Assembly (NCBI GenBank): GCA_024742275.1 | Contig: JANSYS010000006.1 | Coordinates: 1 to 64,000, forward strand | Length of the DNA stretch: 64,000 bases | Direction of reading: 5' to 3' | DNA from: Alphaproteobacteria bacterium | Lineage (GTDB): Bacteria > Pseudomonadota > Alphaproteobacteria > Thalassobaculales > Thalassobaculaceae | Shown: one piece after another, positions 24,468-34,605 of the stretch | Position numbering within the stretch: position 1 is the stretch's first letter | Layout of the letters: each line of letters opens with the position of its first letter | Notes under the pieces: generated by a model | The model's database searches: none | What the model was told of the DNA's origin: nothing | What the model saw: only the letters and a program-made list of their open reading frames with translations | Made by a program: the position numbers and the translations under genes

Positions 24468-24536
24468 ATGCCGCACCTTTGGATCTTTCTCGGGTTCCTG
24501 TTTCTCGGTCTGATGGCGAGCTGTGTGATCGTATGA
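24468..24536 (+). CDS. possible 22-residue membrane peptide
   Basis: An ATG opens a 22-codon frame encoding one hydrophobic segment (MPHLWIFLGFLFLGLMASC, then VIV). Its TGA shares four bases (ATGA) with the start of the lipoprotein gene. The overlap is the type seen in coupled real genes. No convincing ribosome site precedes it, so it may be chance or a leader that couples translation of the lipoprotein. Confidence 0.3.
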   Translation: MPHLWIFLGFLFLGLMASCVIV

Positions 24537-25357
24537 TCGCCCGTCTGCTGTCCGCCCTCCTGCTCGTCGCGGGACTGGCCGGCTGCGGTCAGCTACCTCA
24601 GCCGTTTTCCAAGGATCAGGCCAATCTGGCCGACGCGCCGTTCCTGATCGCTCCGGCGACCGAAGGCGTTATCGTCTGGCCGATGGTCGGTGTTCCGGAC
24701 GATATCGCCGCGTTGGTGACCGAGATGACGATCGACGCACTACGCAAACGGGGCGTGGTGGCAAGCGCCAACGCATCGAACCGCGCGAGCCTGCTCTTGA
24801 CCACCTCGGGGCGGCGTCAGGACGACGGCGCCCTGGAGATCACATGGCGGCTCAACAGGCCCGACGGGAGCCTGGTCGGTACTCGCGTGGATGCGGTCGC
24901 CAGCGACGACCGTTTCGAAAAGGCGGTGACCGAGGTGGCCCGCTGGATCGTTCCCAACGCGAAGCTCATGGACGAGGAGGAGACGGCATTCGCCGTCGCG
25001 GTGTTCGATGTCGACGGCGCGCCGGGCAACGGCAACAATCTGCTCCGCCGGGCCATGGCCTTCGCTTTGATGCGCGCCAAGGTCGAGGTGAGCGATTTTC
25101 CCGATCCGGATGGTTTTGTCGTGCAGGGAAACGTGTCGATCACGCCGAAGGACACCGGCGGCGATCTGGTCAGAGTATCCTGGTCCGTGTTGGATGGCCG
25201 GGGGCGAGAGATCGGGGTGATCGATCAGTCCAACATCGTCGCCTCCGGATCGCTCGACAGCAATTGGGGTCCGGTGGCTGCACCGATCGCCAAGGCTGCG
25301 GCCGGCGGAATCGTCACCCTGATCGAGCGCCATCTCGAGGTGGCGTCGGGCAACTAG
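24533..25357 (+). CDS. lipoprotein of unknown function
   Basis: The 274-residue protein has a short signal with lipobox LAGC (Cys18), and is then soluble. Two similar halves can be made out: VIVWPMVGVPDDIAALVTEM and a later TLIERHLEVASGN, with alternating strands and helices. This resembles periplasmic lipoproteins that sense or assemble, but no named family is recognised. Its start overlaps the 22-residue frame. It is followed by the phasin control region on the same strand. Confidence 0.8.
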   Translation: MIARLLSALLLVAGLAGCGQLPQPFSKDQANLADAPFLIAPATEGVIVWPMVGVPDDIAALVTEMTIDALRKRGVVASANASNRASLLLTTSGRRQDDGALEITWRLNRPDGSLVGTRVDAVASDDRFEKAVTEVARWIVPNAKLMDEEETAFAVAVFDVDGAPGNGNNLLRRAMAFALMRAKVEVSDFPDPDGFVVQGNVSITPKDTGGDLVRVSWSVLDGRGREIGVIDQSNIVASGSLDSNWGPVAAPIAKAAAGGIVTLIERHLEVASGN

Positions 25358-25403
25358 ACCCGGATGGCGGATAGGGCTCGATACTCAGGTCGAACGCGGC
25401 TTA

Positions 25404-25418
25404 TGCTGCACTGCACAA
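25404..25418 (+). promoter_or_regulatory. putative PhaR-type operator, left copy
   Basis: TGCTGCACTGCACAA is the exact reverse complement of the sequence at 25463-25477. It lies immediately upstream of the predicted -35 of the phasin promoter. It contains TGCACTGCA, also present (inverted) upstream of bdhA. Confidence 0.6.
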
Positions 25419-25423
25419 AACAT

Positions 25424-25453
25424 TTGACTCTGGCGCACGGCGGCCCCATTTAA
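25424..25453 (+). promoter_or_regulatory. predicted sigma-70 promoter of the phasin gene
   Basis: TTGACT at 25424-25429 is followed 18 bases later by ATTTAA (25448-25453). It lies between the two inverted PhaR-like sites, so a repressor bound to either would block polymerase. Confidence 0.45.
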
Positions 25454-25462
25454 TCTTGCGTA

Positions 25463-25477
25463 TTGTGCAGTGCAGCA
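25463..25477 (+). promoter_or_regulatory. putative PhaR-type operator, right copy
   Basis: TTGTGCAGTGCAGCA is the perfect inverted partner of 25404-25418. It is placed at or just after the expected transcription start, 59 bases before the phasin ATG. Confidence 0.6.
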
Positions 25478-25536
25478 ACGACTGCACCGGCTGGTTTCCA
25501 TTCCGTAACCCCCAGCCAGACAAAGAGGAGAGCGAA

Positions 25537-25968
25537 ATGGCCGAGTTCAAGAATCCTTTCATGGACTTCGACGTGCAGAAGATCATGGGCGAGTTCAAGG
25601 TCCCCAACGTGGATGTCGACAGCATTGTCGCCGCCCACAAGAAGAATTTCGACGCTATCGCCCAGGCCAACCAAATCGCGGCCGAGGGTATGCAGGCGAT
25701 CATGAAGCGCCAGAGCGAGATCGCTCAGAGCGCCATCGCCGAGGTCCAGGCGAACCTGCAGGCGATGGCCTCGCAGGGGGCGCCGGAGGAGAAGCTGGCG
25801 CAGCAGGCCGTGATCGCCAAGTCGACTCTTGAGCAGGCGCTGGACAATCTCAAGGAACTTCAGGAGATGGTCGCGAAGTCCAATGCGGAAGCGTCGGGCA
25901 TCATCAACAAGCGCATCATGGAGTCTCTCGACGAGGTGAAGACCGCGATCGAGAAGGCGAAGAAGTAA
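25537..25968 (+). CDS. phasin family protein
   Basis: The 143-residue protein has no signal peptide and is almost wholly amphipathic helix. Motifs include NPFMDFDVQKIMGEFKVP and long Ala/Gln/Lys helices such as ANQIAAEGMQAIMKRQSEIA. This is the Phasin_2 pattern: phasins coat polyhydroxybutyrate granules and control their size. A GAGGAG site lies 8 bases before the ATG. The promoter sits inside a pair of perfectly inverted TGCAGTGCA sites, as expected for a PhaR-repressed granule gene. No phaC is in the window. Confidence 0.9.
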   Translation: MAEFKNPFMDFDVQKIMGEFKVPNVDVDSIVAAHKKNFDAIAQANQIAAEGMQAIMKRQSEIAQSAIAEVQANLQAMASQGAPEEKLAQQAVIAKSTLEQALDNLKELQEMVAKSNAEASGIINKRIMESLDEVKTAIEKAKK

Positions 25969-26011
25969 TCGATCGGATCTCAAGCCAATTCCCGAGTGGC
26001 GTGAGGTTGAG

Positions 26012-26046
26012 GGACCGTCCGAGCGATCGGGCGGTCCTTCTTCGTT
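26012..26046 (+). terminator. terminator of the phasin gene
   Basis: GGACCGTCCG-AGCGAT-CGGGCGGTCC followed by TTCTTCGTTT: a 10-bp stem with one G-T pair, 43 bases after the phasin stop. Confidence 0.75.
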
Positions 26047-26108
26047 TGCCGGCCCTGCCGGCGATATGGTAGCGGCGGATCGGGCAATCGGATCGCATGG
26101 AGGCGGAC

Positions 26109-26462
26109 ATGGCGGAAGAACGGGCGGCGGAAATCGGTTTCGATGACTTCCTGAAGGTCGATATCAGGGTCGGGACCGTCATCGACGCTCAGCCGTTTCC
26201 CGAGGCACGAAAGCCGGCGATCAAACTGTGGATCGACTTCGGCGAGGACATCGGGGTGAAGAAGACGTCGGCCCAGATCACGGTGCACTACACGCCCCAG
26301 GATCTGGTCGGTCGTCAGGTCGCCGCCGTGGTAAACTTTCCGCCCCGTCAAATCGGTCCATTCATGAGCGAGGTCCTCACCCTCGGCTTCACGGACGAGA
26401 ACGGCGCGGTGGTTCTGGTCGGTCCGTCAATCAAAGTGCCGAACGGCGGACGCCTGCACTGA
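26109..26462 (+). CDS. csaA: CsaA-like tRNA-binding domain protein
   Basis: The 117-residue single-domain protein of the EMAP-II/OB tRNA-binding type has FLKVDIRVGTVIDAQPFPEA and the conserved SAQIT, NFPPRQIGPFMSEVL segments of CsaA. Bacterial CsaA proteins bind the tRNA elbow and have been called export chaperones. The first ATG (26097) is followed by GGAGGCGG, which is a ribosome site for the second ATG at 26109, so the later start was used. The gene stands alone. Confidence 0.88.
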   Translation: MAEERAAEIGFDDFLKVDIRVGTVIDAQPFPEARKPAIKLWIDFGEDIGVKKTSAQITVHYTPQDLVGRQVAAVVNFPPRQIGPFMSEVLTLGFTDENGAVVLVGPSIKVPNGGRLH

Positions 26463-26546
26463 GCCGGACGCGCCGCCGCAGACACGCCTCCCGGACATTA
26501 GGACAAGGGCTCCGGGGCGGGGGGGCTGAACCGGGGGATCGATCCG

Positions 26547-27197
26547 TCAGATCTTTGCGAACTTCGACAGCGCCTCGCGGAACGTCAACCCGTTGTCCAT
26601 TTCCCTCATCGCCTGGGCGTCGTCGGCGGCATAGCGCTGCGTCATTTCCAGAATGGCTGAGGCGTGCTCGATCGGAATCACGCAGATTCCGGAGCCGTCG
26701 GCGACGATCAGATCGCCGGGACGGACCAGCACGCCTTCGATGGTGATCGGCTCTCCGATCGCTTCGACCTTCAAGCGTGTCTTGCCGGGGGTCGGTACCA
26801 TGTGCCGGGCGAAGATCGGAAAGCGGAACTCCTGCTGCTCCTCCCAATCGCGCACGCCCCCCTCGACCAGGAGTCCCTCGATTCCCTGGATCTTCGCCGC
26901 ATAGCTGGCCATGCCACCCCAGGTCGAGACAGGGTTGCCGCCGTTGTCCACCACGATCACGTCGCCGGCGCCGGCCGCCTCGATCATGTGACCGACCTTG
27001 AAGTCCTCGACAGGGAAGGTGCCTTTCGCACCGGTCTGTTGGCGGACGGTGACGGCCGGACCCACGGCCTTGGTCCCCGCAACTACGGCCTTGAGGCCGA
27101 CGATCACGCCGTTCAGATCGAGTTCGTCCAGCGCGTTGGCGATTGTGGGGGTCGCGATGTCGCGGAAACCGGCAACCAGCTGGGCGATATCGGTCAT
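26547..27197 (-). CDS. RraA family protein (HMG/CHA aldolase-like)
   Basis: The 216-residue protein has TPTIANALDELDLNGV, the GDVIVVDNGG loop, and the EGGVRDWEE segment with the Arg-Asp pair that binds metal and pyruvate in HMG/CHA aldolases. Related proteins are either class II aldolases for 4-hydroxy-4-methyl-2-oxoglutarate or RNase E regulators (RraA). An aldolase or oxaloacetate decarboxylase role is more likely in an alphaproteobacterium. Its ATG overlaps the PAS gene stop by four bases. Confidence 0.85.
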   Translation of the reverse strand: MTDIAQLVAGFRDIATPTIANALDELDLNGVIVGLKAVVAGTKAVGPAVTVRQQTGAKGTFPVEDFKVGHMIEAAGAGDVIVVDNGGNPVSTWGGMASYAAKIQGIEGLLVEGGVRDWEEQQEFRFPIFARHMVPTPGKTRLKVEAIGEPITIEGVLVRPGDLIVADGSGICVIPIEHASAILEMTQRYAADDAQAMREMDNGLTFREALSKFAKI

Positions 27198-27787
27198 TGA
27201 TCGGCTCCGAGCGATGGGAAAGCGTCGAAGTAGAGCACGCCGATGGTCATATCGACGAGATGTCCGTCCGTGGCCAGGGGGCAATGGACGCTGTCGAAGC
27301 TTCGCCAGGAATGATCGATCGGCCATTGAACCCAGCCGGACCGGAAAACCGGGCGACGCTGGAGAACCGGGTTTCGGAACGTCGCGATCATCGACTCCCG
27401 GGATTCGCCGAAATCGCACTGCGAGATCCACTTTCCGGTGTAGTCCCGGTCGCGGAAGGCTGTGATCTCAGTCCCGATAAGCCGATAGCGGAAGTCTTCC
27501 CCGCCGTCGCCCACATCCATGATCAGCACATGACCGAACCATGGCTGAAGGTCCTCGATCGAGAAGTCTGCGCGCGCAGGAAGCCGGGTATCCGCGCCCT
27601 TGGCCTCCCAAAGCGCGGCAAACGCAGCGACCCCGTCGTGTCGGGGCCGCTCCTGGATCTCCAGACTGTCATAGGTCACGTCCTGGGATCGCTTGTCGTA
27701 GTCCGGCGGCGTGGTCTCGTTTTCACCGGTCCAGGGTGTGATCCAAGCCGTTGAAAGAGACGGAAGGCCCACGAGCTTGTTGCTCAT
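27194..27787 (-). CDS. PAS-domain (PAS_5-like) protein
   Basis: The 197-residue protein carries one PAS-type segment: LWEAKGADTRLPARADFSIE, then a core with FRYRLIGTEITAFRDRDYTGKW and a beta-rich end (GVLYFDAFPS). There is no output domain, so it is either a sensor that acts through a partner or a standalone ligand binder. The ATG at 27787 was chosen; a TTG 105 bases upstream is in frame but its extra residues overlie an inverted repeat. It couples with the RraA-like gene by ATGA. Confidence 0.72.
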   Translation of the reverse strand: MSNKLVGLPSLSTAWITPWTGENETTPPDYDKRSQDVTYDSLEIQERPRHDGVAAFAALWEAKGADTRLPARADFSIEDLQPWFGHVLIMDVGDGGEDFRYRLIGTEITAFRDRDYTGKWISQCDFGESRESMIATFRNPVLQRRPVFRSGWVQWPIDHSWRSFDSVHCPLATDGHLVDMTIGVLYFDAFPSLGADQ

Positions 27788-27825
27788 ACGCGGACCGTAC
27801 GAATCACCAGTTTTTCCCTCGGATT

Positions 27826-27864
27826 TCGACACCCTGTCACCGCTCGTCGTAGACAGGGTGTCGA
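27826..27864. repeat. perfect 13-bp inverted repeat, possible terminator of the chemoreceptor gene
   Basis: TCGACACCCTGTC, 13-base loop, GACAGGGTGTCGA. It lies between the MCP stop (27914) and the PAS gene start (27787) on the minus strand. It could end MCP transcription or be an operator for the PAS-rraA pair. Confidence 0.6.
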
Positions 27865-27913
27865 TATCAGTCCCTGGAGGCGAACCCGTCAAGGGGTTAA
27901 GTGAAAATTTGCC

Positions 27914-30280
27914 TCAACTTGCACGGATACGCTGAATGAACCCGACCGCTTCGTTCTCGAGCGCCTTCATCTCGGCCTCGAGCTTACCGCAAGTGCTCAG
28001 CACCTGGCTTGCGCTCTGACCGGTCGCACGGGATGTCTCGCTGACTTCGGCGATCTCGATGGTAACCTTCGATGTGCCGGAGGCGGCCTCTTGGCTGTTG
28101 CTGGCAATGCTCGCGGTCGTCATGGACTGTTCCTCGACCGCCGCCGCGATGGCGGCATTCATCTCGTCCAGACCGGCAACCGCCTGGGTGATGGTATCGA
28201 TGGCCTCGACGGCTTCACCGCTGGCGCCCTGCATCTGGCCGATCTGGTTGCGGATGTCCTCGGTTGCCTTCGCGGTTTGCGTGGCGAGGCTCTTCACTTC
28301 AGAGGCCACGACGGCGAAGCCTTTTCCGGCATCTCCGGCGCGTGCCGCCTCGATGGTGGCGTTCAGGGCCAATAGATTGGTCTGCTCGGCGATGTCCTGG
28401 ATCAGGGCGATCACGTCCCCGATCTTCTGAGCGGTTTCGGCCAGCGCCGCGATCCTTTCGTTGCCGATACCGGCCTGGGTGCTGGCGCCCCGTGCCATTT
28501 CCGCCGCCCGGGCAACCTGGCTGCCGATCTCGTCGGACGCCGCGGCCAACTGCTCGGCGGCATCCGAGACGGCCTTGACGTTCGCGTTCGACTGTTCGGA
28601 CGACGCCGCGACCGCGTCGGCGCGGGTCAGCGACGTATTCGACGAAGCGGCCATGGTCTCCGCCTGGGCGCGCACTTCGGCGACCTGCGCGGTCAGACCG
28701 GCGACCAACTTGCCGACCGACTCTTCGAAGCTGGCGGCAAGACTCTCCATCGCCTGCCGCTTCTCCGCTTCTGCGCGGGCCGCAACCTCCTGCTGCTCCC
28801 GTTCCAGGCTCTGCACACGAAGCGCGTTCTCCTTGAAAACCTGCACGCAGCGGGCGATGTCGGCGATCTCGTCCTTGCGCTTAACGCCCGGAATCTCGGT
28901 GTCCAGATCGTTGTCGGCCAGGCGTTCCATGGCGCCGGTGATGGCACGCAGGGGAAGGGTGATCCCGCGCCCGAGAACGAAAGCCAGAATGACGGCCAGC
29001 AATGCGGCGGCGCCGGTGCCGACCAAGATCAGCATGATCGCCATCGCGCGGTCAGCGGAGCGGGACTCCGCTGACGCCGCGACGCTCGCCTGGACCTGTT
29101 CCGCTACGGCGGTCGCGGATGCCGCCATCTCCTCCGCCGCTTTGGTCCGGGTGCGGAGGGCGGTCACCAATTCCTCGAACTGATTCTGTTGCGCGGCCAA
29201 CTTGTCAGTGAAGGCGTCCACCGCTTCCGCGTCCGACAACTGCTCGCGCAGCCTGCCGACGATGCCGTCCAGCGCGCCGAATGCAGCCGTCTGCGCCATG
29301 ACCGCATCGCCCTGGCCGCCATCGGCCACAACCTGGCGCGAGTTCCCGTCCAACTCCTTGACGGCCGTGACCAGGTCCGAGGCGGTGGCTGAGATTGCCG
29401 CCGCCGCTTCGGCTTCCGCGGTCGCCTTCTGCGCCGCAGCACTGGCATCGGAGTAGGCCTTGGCTTCCTTGCGTGCGATAGCGCCGGCGAAGGCGTTGAT
29501 CTTCCTTGAAACCGCACCCAACTGCTCGACGGCCGAGGTCGCCGCCCAACCCTGAGACACCACGACGACCATCGACTCGAACGTCTTTCGATATTCGCTC
29601 ACCGACTCCGCCAGGGTCGCGACAGCCTTCTCTTCGTCCGTGCCCTTGGTCGCTTTCTTCATGTTCAGCGAGGTGAGGTACATTTCCTTGATCGCCTCGC
29701 GGGCGCCGTTCGCATCCGCGTCGTCTTTGGTGCGCAGATACATCGCCTCGTCGCGCCGCGCCCGCAGGGTGGCAAAGATCAACGTGCGCGTCAGTTCTTC
29801 GACTTCAAGCTTGGCCTTCTGCTCGGCGATGGCGGCATCGCGGTCGGCATTGAGCGTCTTGCGCCGTTCGTCCTGCTGCGCGCGGATCGTGCTGGCGATC
29901 CGCTCCAGCTCGACATTGCTTGCTTCGATCTCGGAGATCAGTTGGCTCGCGTTGTCGCGGGCCGCGATCAAGGTCCCGAACTGCGCTTGATACTGCGCGA
30001 TCGACTCCGCGGCAGCGTCCTCGCCGAGGTCCCGCGCCAGTTGGTTGGCTTGATCCAGGCTGTTGGTGGTGGCGTCCCTGGCCGCTGGCGAACCGGATAT
30101 CTGATAGTCTCCGGCGGCGATCTGTGCTGCCCGGACACTGCGCTCGATCTCTGCGACCCTGTCGGCTTGGTCGACCTGGCCGGCATACCGGTCAAGCGCC
30201 AGCCAACCCGTGGTCCCAAGCACAAGCGTCAGTGTCACCACGCCGGCGAAACCCGCTCCAATCCGCAGCCCGATCCGCAT
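27914..30280 (-). CDS. methyl-accepting chemotaxis protein with a large periplasmic sensor
   Basis: This is a 788-residue receptor. TM1 (~8-28) and TM2 (~412-438) enclose a ~380-residue periplasmic region that is largely helical, longer than a four-helix bundle and compatible with a double bundle (HBM-like). HAMP follows (~440-491, [17 protein letters not shown]), then the signalling hairpin with the tip [20 protein letters not shown] (residues 630-649). There is no C-terminal NWETF-type CheR tether. It is divergent from a secreted Cache-domain protein; the 239-base AT-rich gap serves both. The ligand is unknown. Confidence 0.93.
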   Translation of the reverse strand: MRIGLRIGAGFAGVVTLTLVLGTTGWLALDRYAGQVDQADRVAEIERSVRAAQIAAGDYQISGSPAARDATTNSLDQANQLARDLGEDAAAESIAQYQAQFGTLIAARDNASQLISEIEASNVELERIASTIRAQQDERRKTLNADRDAAIAEQKAKLEVEELTRTLIFATLRARRDEAMYLRTKDDADANGAREAIKEMYLTSLNMKKATKGTDEEKAVATLAESVSEYRKTFESMVVVVSQGWAATSAVEQLGAVSRKINAFAGAIARKEAKAYSDASAAAQKATAEAEAAAAISATASDLVTAVKELDGNSRQVVADGGQGDAVMAQTAAFGALDGIVGRLREQLSDAEAVDAFTDKLAAQQNQFEELVTALRTRTKAAEEMAASATAVAEQVQASVAASAESRSADRAMAIMLILVGTGAAALLAVILAFVLGRGITLPLRAITGAMERLADNDLDTEIPGVKRKDEIADIARCVQVFKENALRVQSLEREQQEVAARAEAEKRQAMESLAASFEESVGKLVAGLTAQVAEVRAQAETMAASSNTSLTRADAVAASSEQSNANVKAVSDAAEQLAAASDEIGSQVARAAEMARGASTQAGIGNERIAALAETAQKIGDVIALIQDIAEQTNLLALNATIEAARAGDAGKGFAVVASEVKSLATQTAKATEDIRNQIGQMQGASGEAVEAIDTITQAVAGLDEMNAAIAAAVEEQSMTTASIASNSQEAASGTSKVTIEIAEVSETSRATGQSASQVLSTCGKLEAEMKALENEAVGFIQRIRAS

Positions 30281-30376
30281 GCTCTACTCCTACTCATCGA
30301 GAATACAGAGAAAAGCTACCTGGTAAACGTTAACAGGAAGTTGACTAAACTCTTAATTGTCGTTTTGGTAATTATA

Positions 30377-30399
30377 TTTCCATTTTACGAAAATGGAAA
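30377..30399. repeat. perfect 10-bp palindrome in the MCP / Cache intergenic region
   Basis: TTTCCATTTT-ACG-AAAATGGAAA. It sits in the middle of a markedly AT-rich 239-base spacer that separates divergent genes. It could be a transcription-factor site or the hairpin of an RNA leader. No other gene is in the spacer. Confidence 0.55.
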
Positions 30400-30519
30400 T
30401 ACTTTGCGTTGAAATTTAAGCGAATAGTAACGATTGATTAATAAAATTCGATCAAAATAGTCGTGTAGGGATCGTGCTCAAAGATTTCTCACAGCGGTTT
30501 GAAGTACAGGAGAATGAAT

Positions 30520-31110
30520 ATGAGAATCGGCACATACCTGGCGCAGGGAGTGATCGCGGTTTCACTGATCGCGTTCGGCGGGACCTCCGCTTCGGCGAAC
30601 GACTTCGCCGATCAGATCACCGCCACGCTGAACGATCAGGTGAAGGGTTGGATCAGCGATCCCGTGGTGGTCGAAGCGATCAAGGCGCAGAACGCCGAGA
30701 CCAGCGGCCTGTCGGAGGCGGATATCGACGCCTTGGACAAGCAGTGGCGCGCCGAGGCGAACGCCGGCAGCGGCCCGCTGATCGACGAAGTTCTCGCGAA
30801 CAAGCTTTCGGCCTTCCTCAAGGAGAAGAAGGCGGCATCGAACGGCCTGTTCTCGGAGATTTTCGTGATGGACGGCAAAGGCCTGAACGTCGGCCAGAGC
30901 GATATCACCTCCGACTACATGCAGGGCGATGAGGACAAATGGCAGAAGACCTATCTGGTCGGCCCGGACGCCGTGTTCATCGACGAAGTCGAATTCGACG
31001 ACTCCAGCGGGCAGTTTCAGAGCCAGGCCAATGTCACGATCGCGGATCCGGCTTCGGGCCAGCCGATCGGCGCCATCACGATCGGCATCAATGTCGAGAA
31101 GTTGAACTGA
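30520..31110 (+). CDS. secreted single Cache (PDC)-type sensor domain protein
   Basis: The 196-residue protein has a signal peptide (residues ~1-29, ending SASA) and one extracytoplasmic domain with the Cache motif GLFSEIFVMDGKGLNVGQSD then TSDYMQGDEDKWQKTYL. It ends shortly after the last strand, with no membrane or output domain. It is thus a free periplasmic ligand binder, perhaps presenting ligand to the divergent chemoreceptor. The second of two close ATGs was used because AGGAGA is 7 bases before it. A strong terminator follows. Confidence 0.85.
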   Translation: MRIGTYLAQGVIAVSLIAFGGTSASANDFADQITATLNDQVKGWISDPVVVEAIKAQNAETSGLSEADIDALDKQWRAEANAGSGPLIDEVLANKLSAFLKEKKAASNGLFSEIFVMDGKGLNVGQSDITSDYMQGDEDKWQKTYLVGPDAVFIDEVEFDDSSGQFQSQANVTIADPASGQPIGAITIGINVEKLN

Positions 31111-31171
31111 CCCCTTTCAGTACGCCCCGACGGGGAGAAGTGTTTCCCCGTTTCCTCCCGGGTGCTCCCTC

Positions 31172-31202
31172 GGGCCGGTTTTCAAAACCGGCCCATTTTT
31201 TT
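31172..31202 (+). terminator. rho-independent terminator of the Cache protein gene
   Basis: GGGCCGGTTTT-C-AAAACCGGCCC followed by ATTTTTTT. It is one of the strongest terminators in the window, 62 bases after the stop. Confidence 0.9.
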
Positions 31203-31250
31203 GTCCCGATGACGCCTGCCCGCCTTGCGTTGGGAAGACCTCGGGCGTAG

Positions 31251-32507
<1,257 letters not shown>

Positions 32508-32530
32508 GCGCCACCGCCATCGCCTGAACG

Positions 32531-32561
32531 ACGCCGGCGCGATCCCTCGCGCCGGCGTTTG
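32531..32561 (+). terminator. terminator of aatA
   Basis: ACGCCGGCGCGA-TCCC-TCGCGCCGGCGT followed by TT. A 12-bp perfect stem, 23 bases after the stop. Confidence 0.75.
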
Positions 32562-32668
32562 CCTGCCTTGACCGCGCTGGCCGACACGGCGCACCCTTCT
32601 GTCCGCCGGACGCCAAAGAATTCCATCAATAAGCGCCGGTGCAATCGCTCGACCGGAGGAAATGCGCG

Positions 32669-34405
32669 ATGACCGACCGTCCCGATCCCATGAAGGGCAA
32701 ACGCCGCTCGTCCCAGTGGTTCGGCAAGATCGACAAGGACGGGTACGCCCACCGGTCCTGGATGAAGAACCAGGGTTTTCCTGCCGAGGTCTTCGACGGC
32801 CGCCCGGTGATCGGGATCGCGAACACCTTCAGCGAGTTCAATCCGTGCCACGCCCATTTCCGCAAGATCTGCGAGCATGTGAAGCGCGGAATCTGGGAGG
32901 GGGGCGGATTCCCGCTCGAGTTCCCGGTCTTCTCCAACTCCGAAAGCCAGCTCCGTCCGACCTCGATGCTGTACCGGAACCTGGCGTCGATGGATGTGGA
33001 AGAGGCGATCCGCGGCCTGCCGATGGACGGTGTCGTGCTGCTGGTCGGCTGCGACAAGACCACGCCGGCTCTGCTAATGGGCGCGTCGAGCTGCAATCTG
33101 CCGACCATCTGCGTCAGCGGCGGGCCGATGCTGAACGGCTACTACAAGGGCGAGAAGATCGGTTCGGGAACCCATGTCTGGAAGTTCTCAGAGGCCGTCC
33201 GAGCCGGCGAGATGTCGATCGAGGCGTTCATGAGCGCCGAGCAGGACAACCACCGCTCCGCCGGTCACTGCATGACCATGGGCACCGCCTCGACCATGGC
33301 GTCGATGGTCGAGAGCCTGGGCGTCTCCCTGCCGGCCAATGCCGCGATCCCGGCCGTCGACAGCCGGCGCTACGTGCTGGCGCATATGTCCGGCAAGCGG
33401 ATCGTCGACATGGTGATCGAGGGTCTGCGCCTGTCGAAAATTCTGACCAAGAACGCGTTCGAGAACGCCATGGTCACAAACGGCGCCATCGGCGGCTCGA
33501 CCAATGCCGTGATCCATCTCCAGGCCATCGCCGGGCGTCTCGGGGTCGATATCGGGCTCGACGATTGGGATCGGCTCGGCAAGGACATGCCCTGTCTGGT
33601 CAACCTCATGCCGTCGGGCGAACACCTGATGGAGGATTTCTACTACGCCGGCGGGCTGCCCGCCGTGCTGAAGGAAATCGGCGACTTCCTCCACAAGGAC
33701 GCGGTGACGGCGAACGGGAAGACCATCTGGGAGAACGTCCAGGATGCGGAATGCTTTAACCGCGACGTTATCTTCGCGCTGGACAAACCCTTCAAACCGA
33801 ACGGCGGTATCGCCGTCCTGCGGGGTAACATGACCCCCGACGGCGCCATTATCAAACCGTCGGCGGCAACGCCCGAACTGATGGTCCATACCGGGCGGGC
33901 CGTCGTTTTCGAGGACATCGACGACTACAAGGCGCGGATCGACGACGAGGCTCTCGATATCGACGAGACCTGCATCATGGTGCTGAAGAACTGCGGTCCG
34001 ATCGGTTACCCAGGTATGGCGGAGGTCGGCAATATGGGCCTGCCGCCAAAGGTTCTACGCAAGGGTATCACCGACATGATCCGGATCTCCGATGCCCGCA
34101 TGTCCGGGACCGCCTACGGTACTGTTATCCTGCACGGCGCGCCCGAGGCGGCGGCGGGCGGACCGCTGTCCCTGGTGGAGACCGGCGACATGATCGAGGT
34201 CGACGTGCCGAACCGGCGCCTCCATCTGGACGTTTCGGACGCCGAACTGGACAAGCGTCGGGCGGCCAGAAAACCCTTCGTCCCGCCCTACGACCGGGGC
34301 TATACCAAGCTCTACGTCGAGACCGTGAACCAGGCGGACAAGGGCGCGGACCTGGAGTTTCTGGTCGGCAACTCCGGCACGCCGCTGATGCGTGAGAGCC
34401 ACTGA
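32669..34405 (+). CDS. IlvD/Edd-family sugar-acid dehydratase (L-arabinonate type)
   Basis: The 578-residue iron-sulfur dehydratase has the three cluster Cys at 60 (FNPCHAHF), 128 (VGCDKTTPALLMG) and 201 (HCMTMGTAS), a spacing very close to that of L-arabinonate and D-xylonate dehydratases. Together with the opening RRSSQWFGKIDKDGYAHRSW this points to a pentonate dehydratase rather than IlvD. The product would be 2-keto-3-deoxypentonate. A GGAGGA site fixes the start. The MFS transporter downstream could bring in the sugar acid, but a terminator-like hairpin lies between. Confidence 0.88.
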   Translation: MTDRPDPMKGKRRSSQWFGKIDKDGYAHRSWMKNQGFPAEVFDGRPVIGIANTFSEFNPCHAHFRKICEHVKRGIWEGGGFPLEFPVFSNSESQLRPTSMLYRNLASMDVEEAIRGLPMDGVVLLVGCDKTTPALLMGASSCNLPTICVSGGPMLNGYYKGEKIGSGTHVWKFSEAVRAGEMSIEAFMSAEQDNHRSAGHCMTMGTASTMASMVESLGVSLPANAAIPAVDSRRYVLAHMSGKRIVDMVIEGLRLSKILTKNAFENAMVTNGAIGGSTNAVIHLQAIAGRLGVDIGLDDWDRLGKDMPCLVNLMPSGEHLMEDFYYAGGLPAVLKEIGDFLHKDAVTANGKTIWENVQDAECFNRDVIFALDKPFKPNGGIAVLRGNMTPDGAIIKPSAATPELMVHTGRAVVFEDIDDYKARIDDEALDIDETCIMVLKNCGPIGYPGMAEVGNMGLPPKVLRKGITDMIRISDARMSGTAYGTVILHGAPEAAAGGPLSLVETGDMIEVDVPNRRLHLDVSDAELDKRRAARKPFVPPYDRGYTKLYVETVNQADKGADLEFLVGNSGTPLMRESH

Positions 34406-34436
34406 GCCCCGATCGTACCGGCTGACTCTATCTGCC

Positions 34437-34457
34437 GCCCCGGCCATGCGCCGGGGC
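34437..34457 (+). terminator. hairpin after the dehydratase gene
   Basis: GCCCCGGC-CATGC-GCCGGGGC, an 8-bp perfect stem 31 bases after the stop. The following T content is low (CTTCGTC). Confidence 0.6.
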
Positions 34458-34605
34458 CTTCGTCACAGGCCCGCGACCGCCTGAATGCACCCCTCCCGTC
34501 ACTCCGGGTAGGCGGTGGCGGAAGCGCCGGCACGCGGTAGGGCGCCGCTCGGCGAACCCTCGGCGGTCTGTCGCCCGGCTGACCGATAATCGGACGCGGA
34601 AACGG

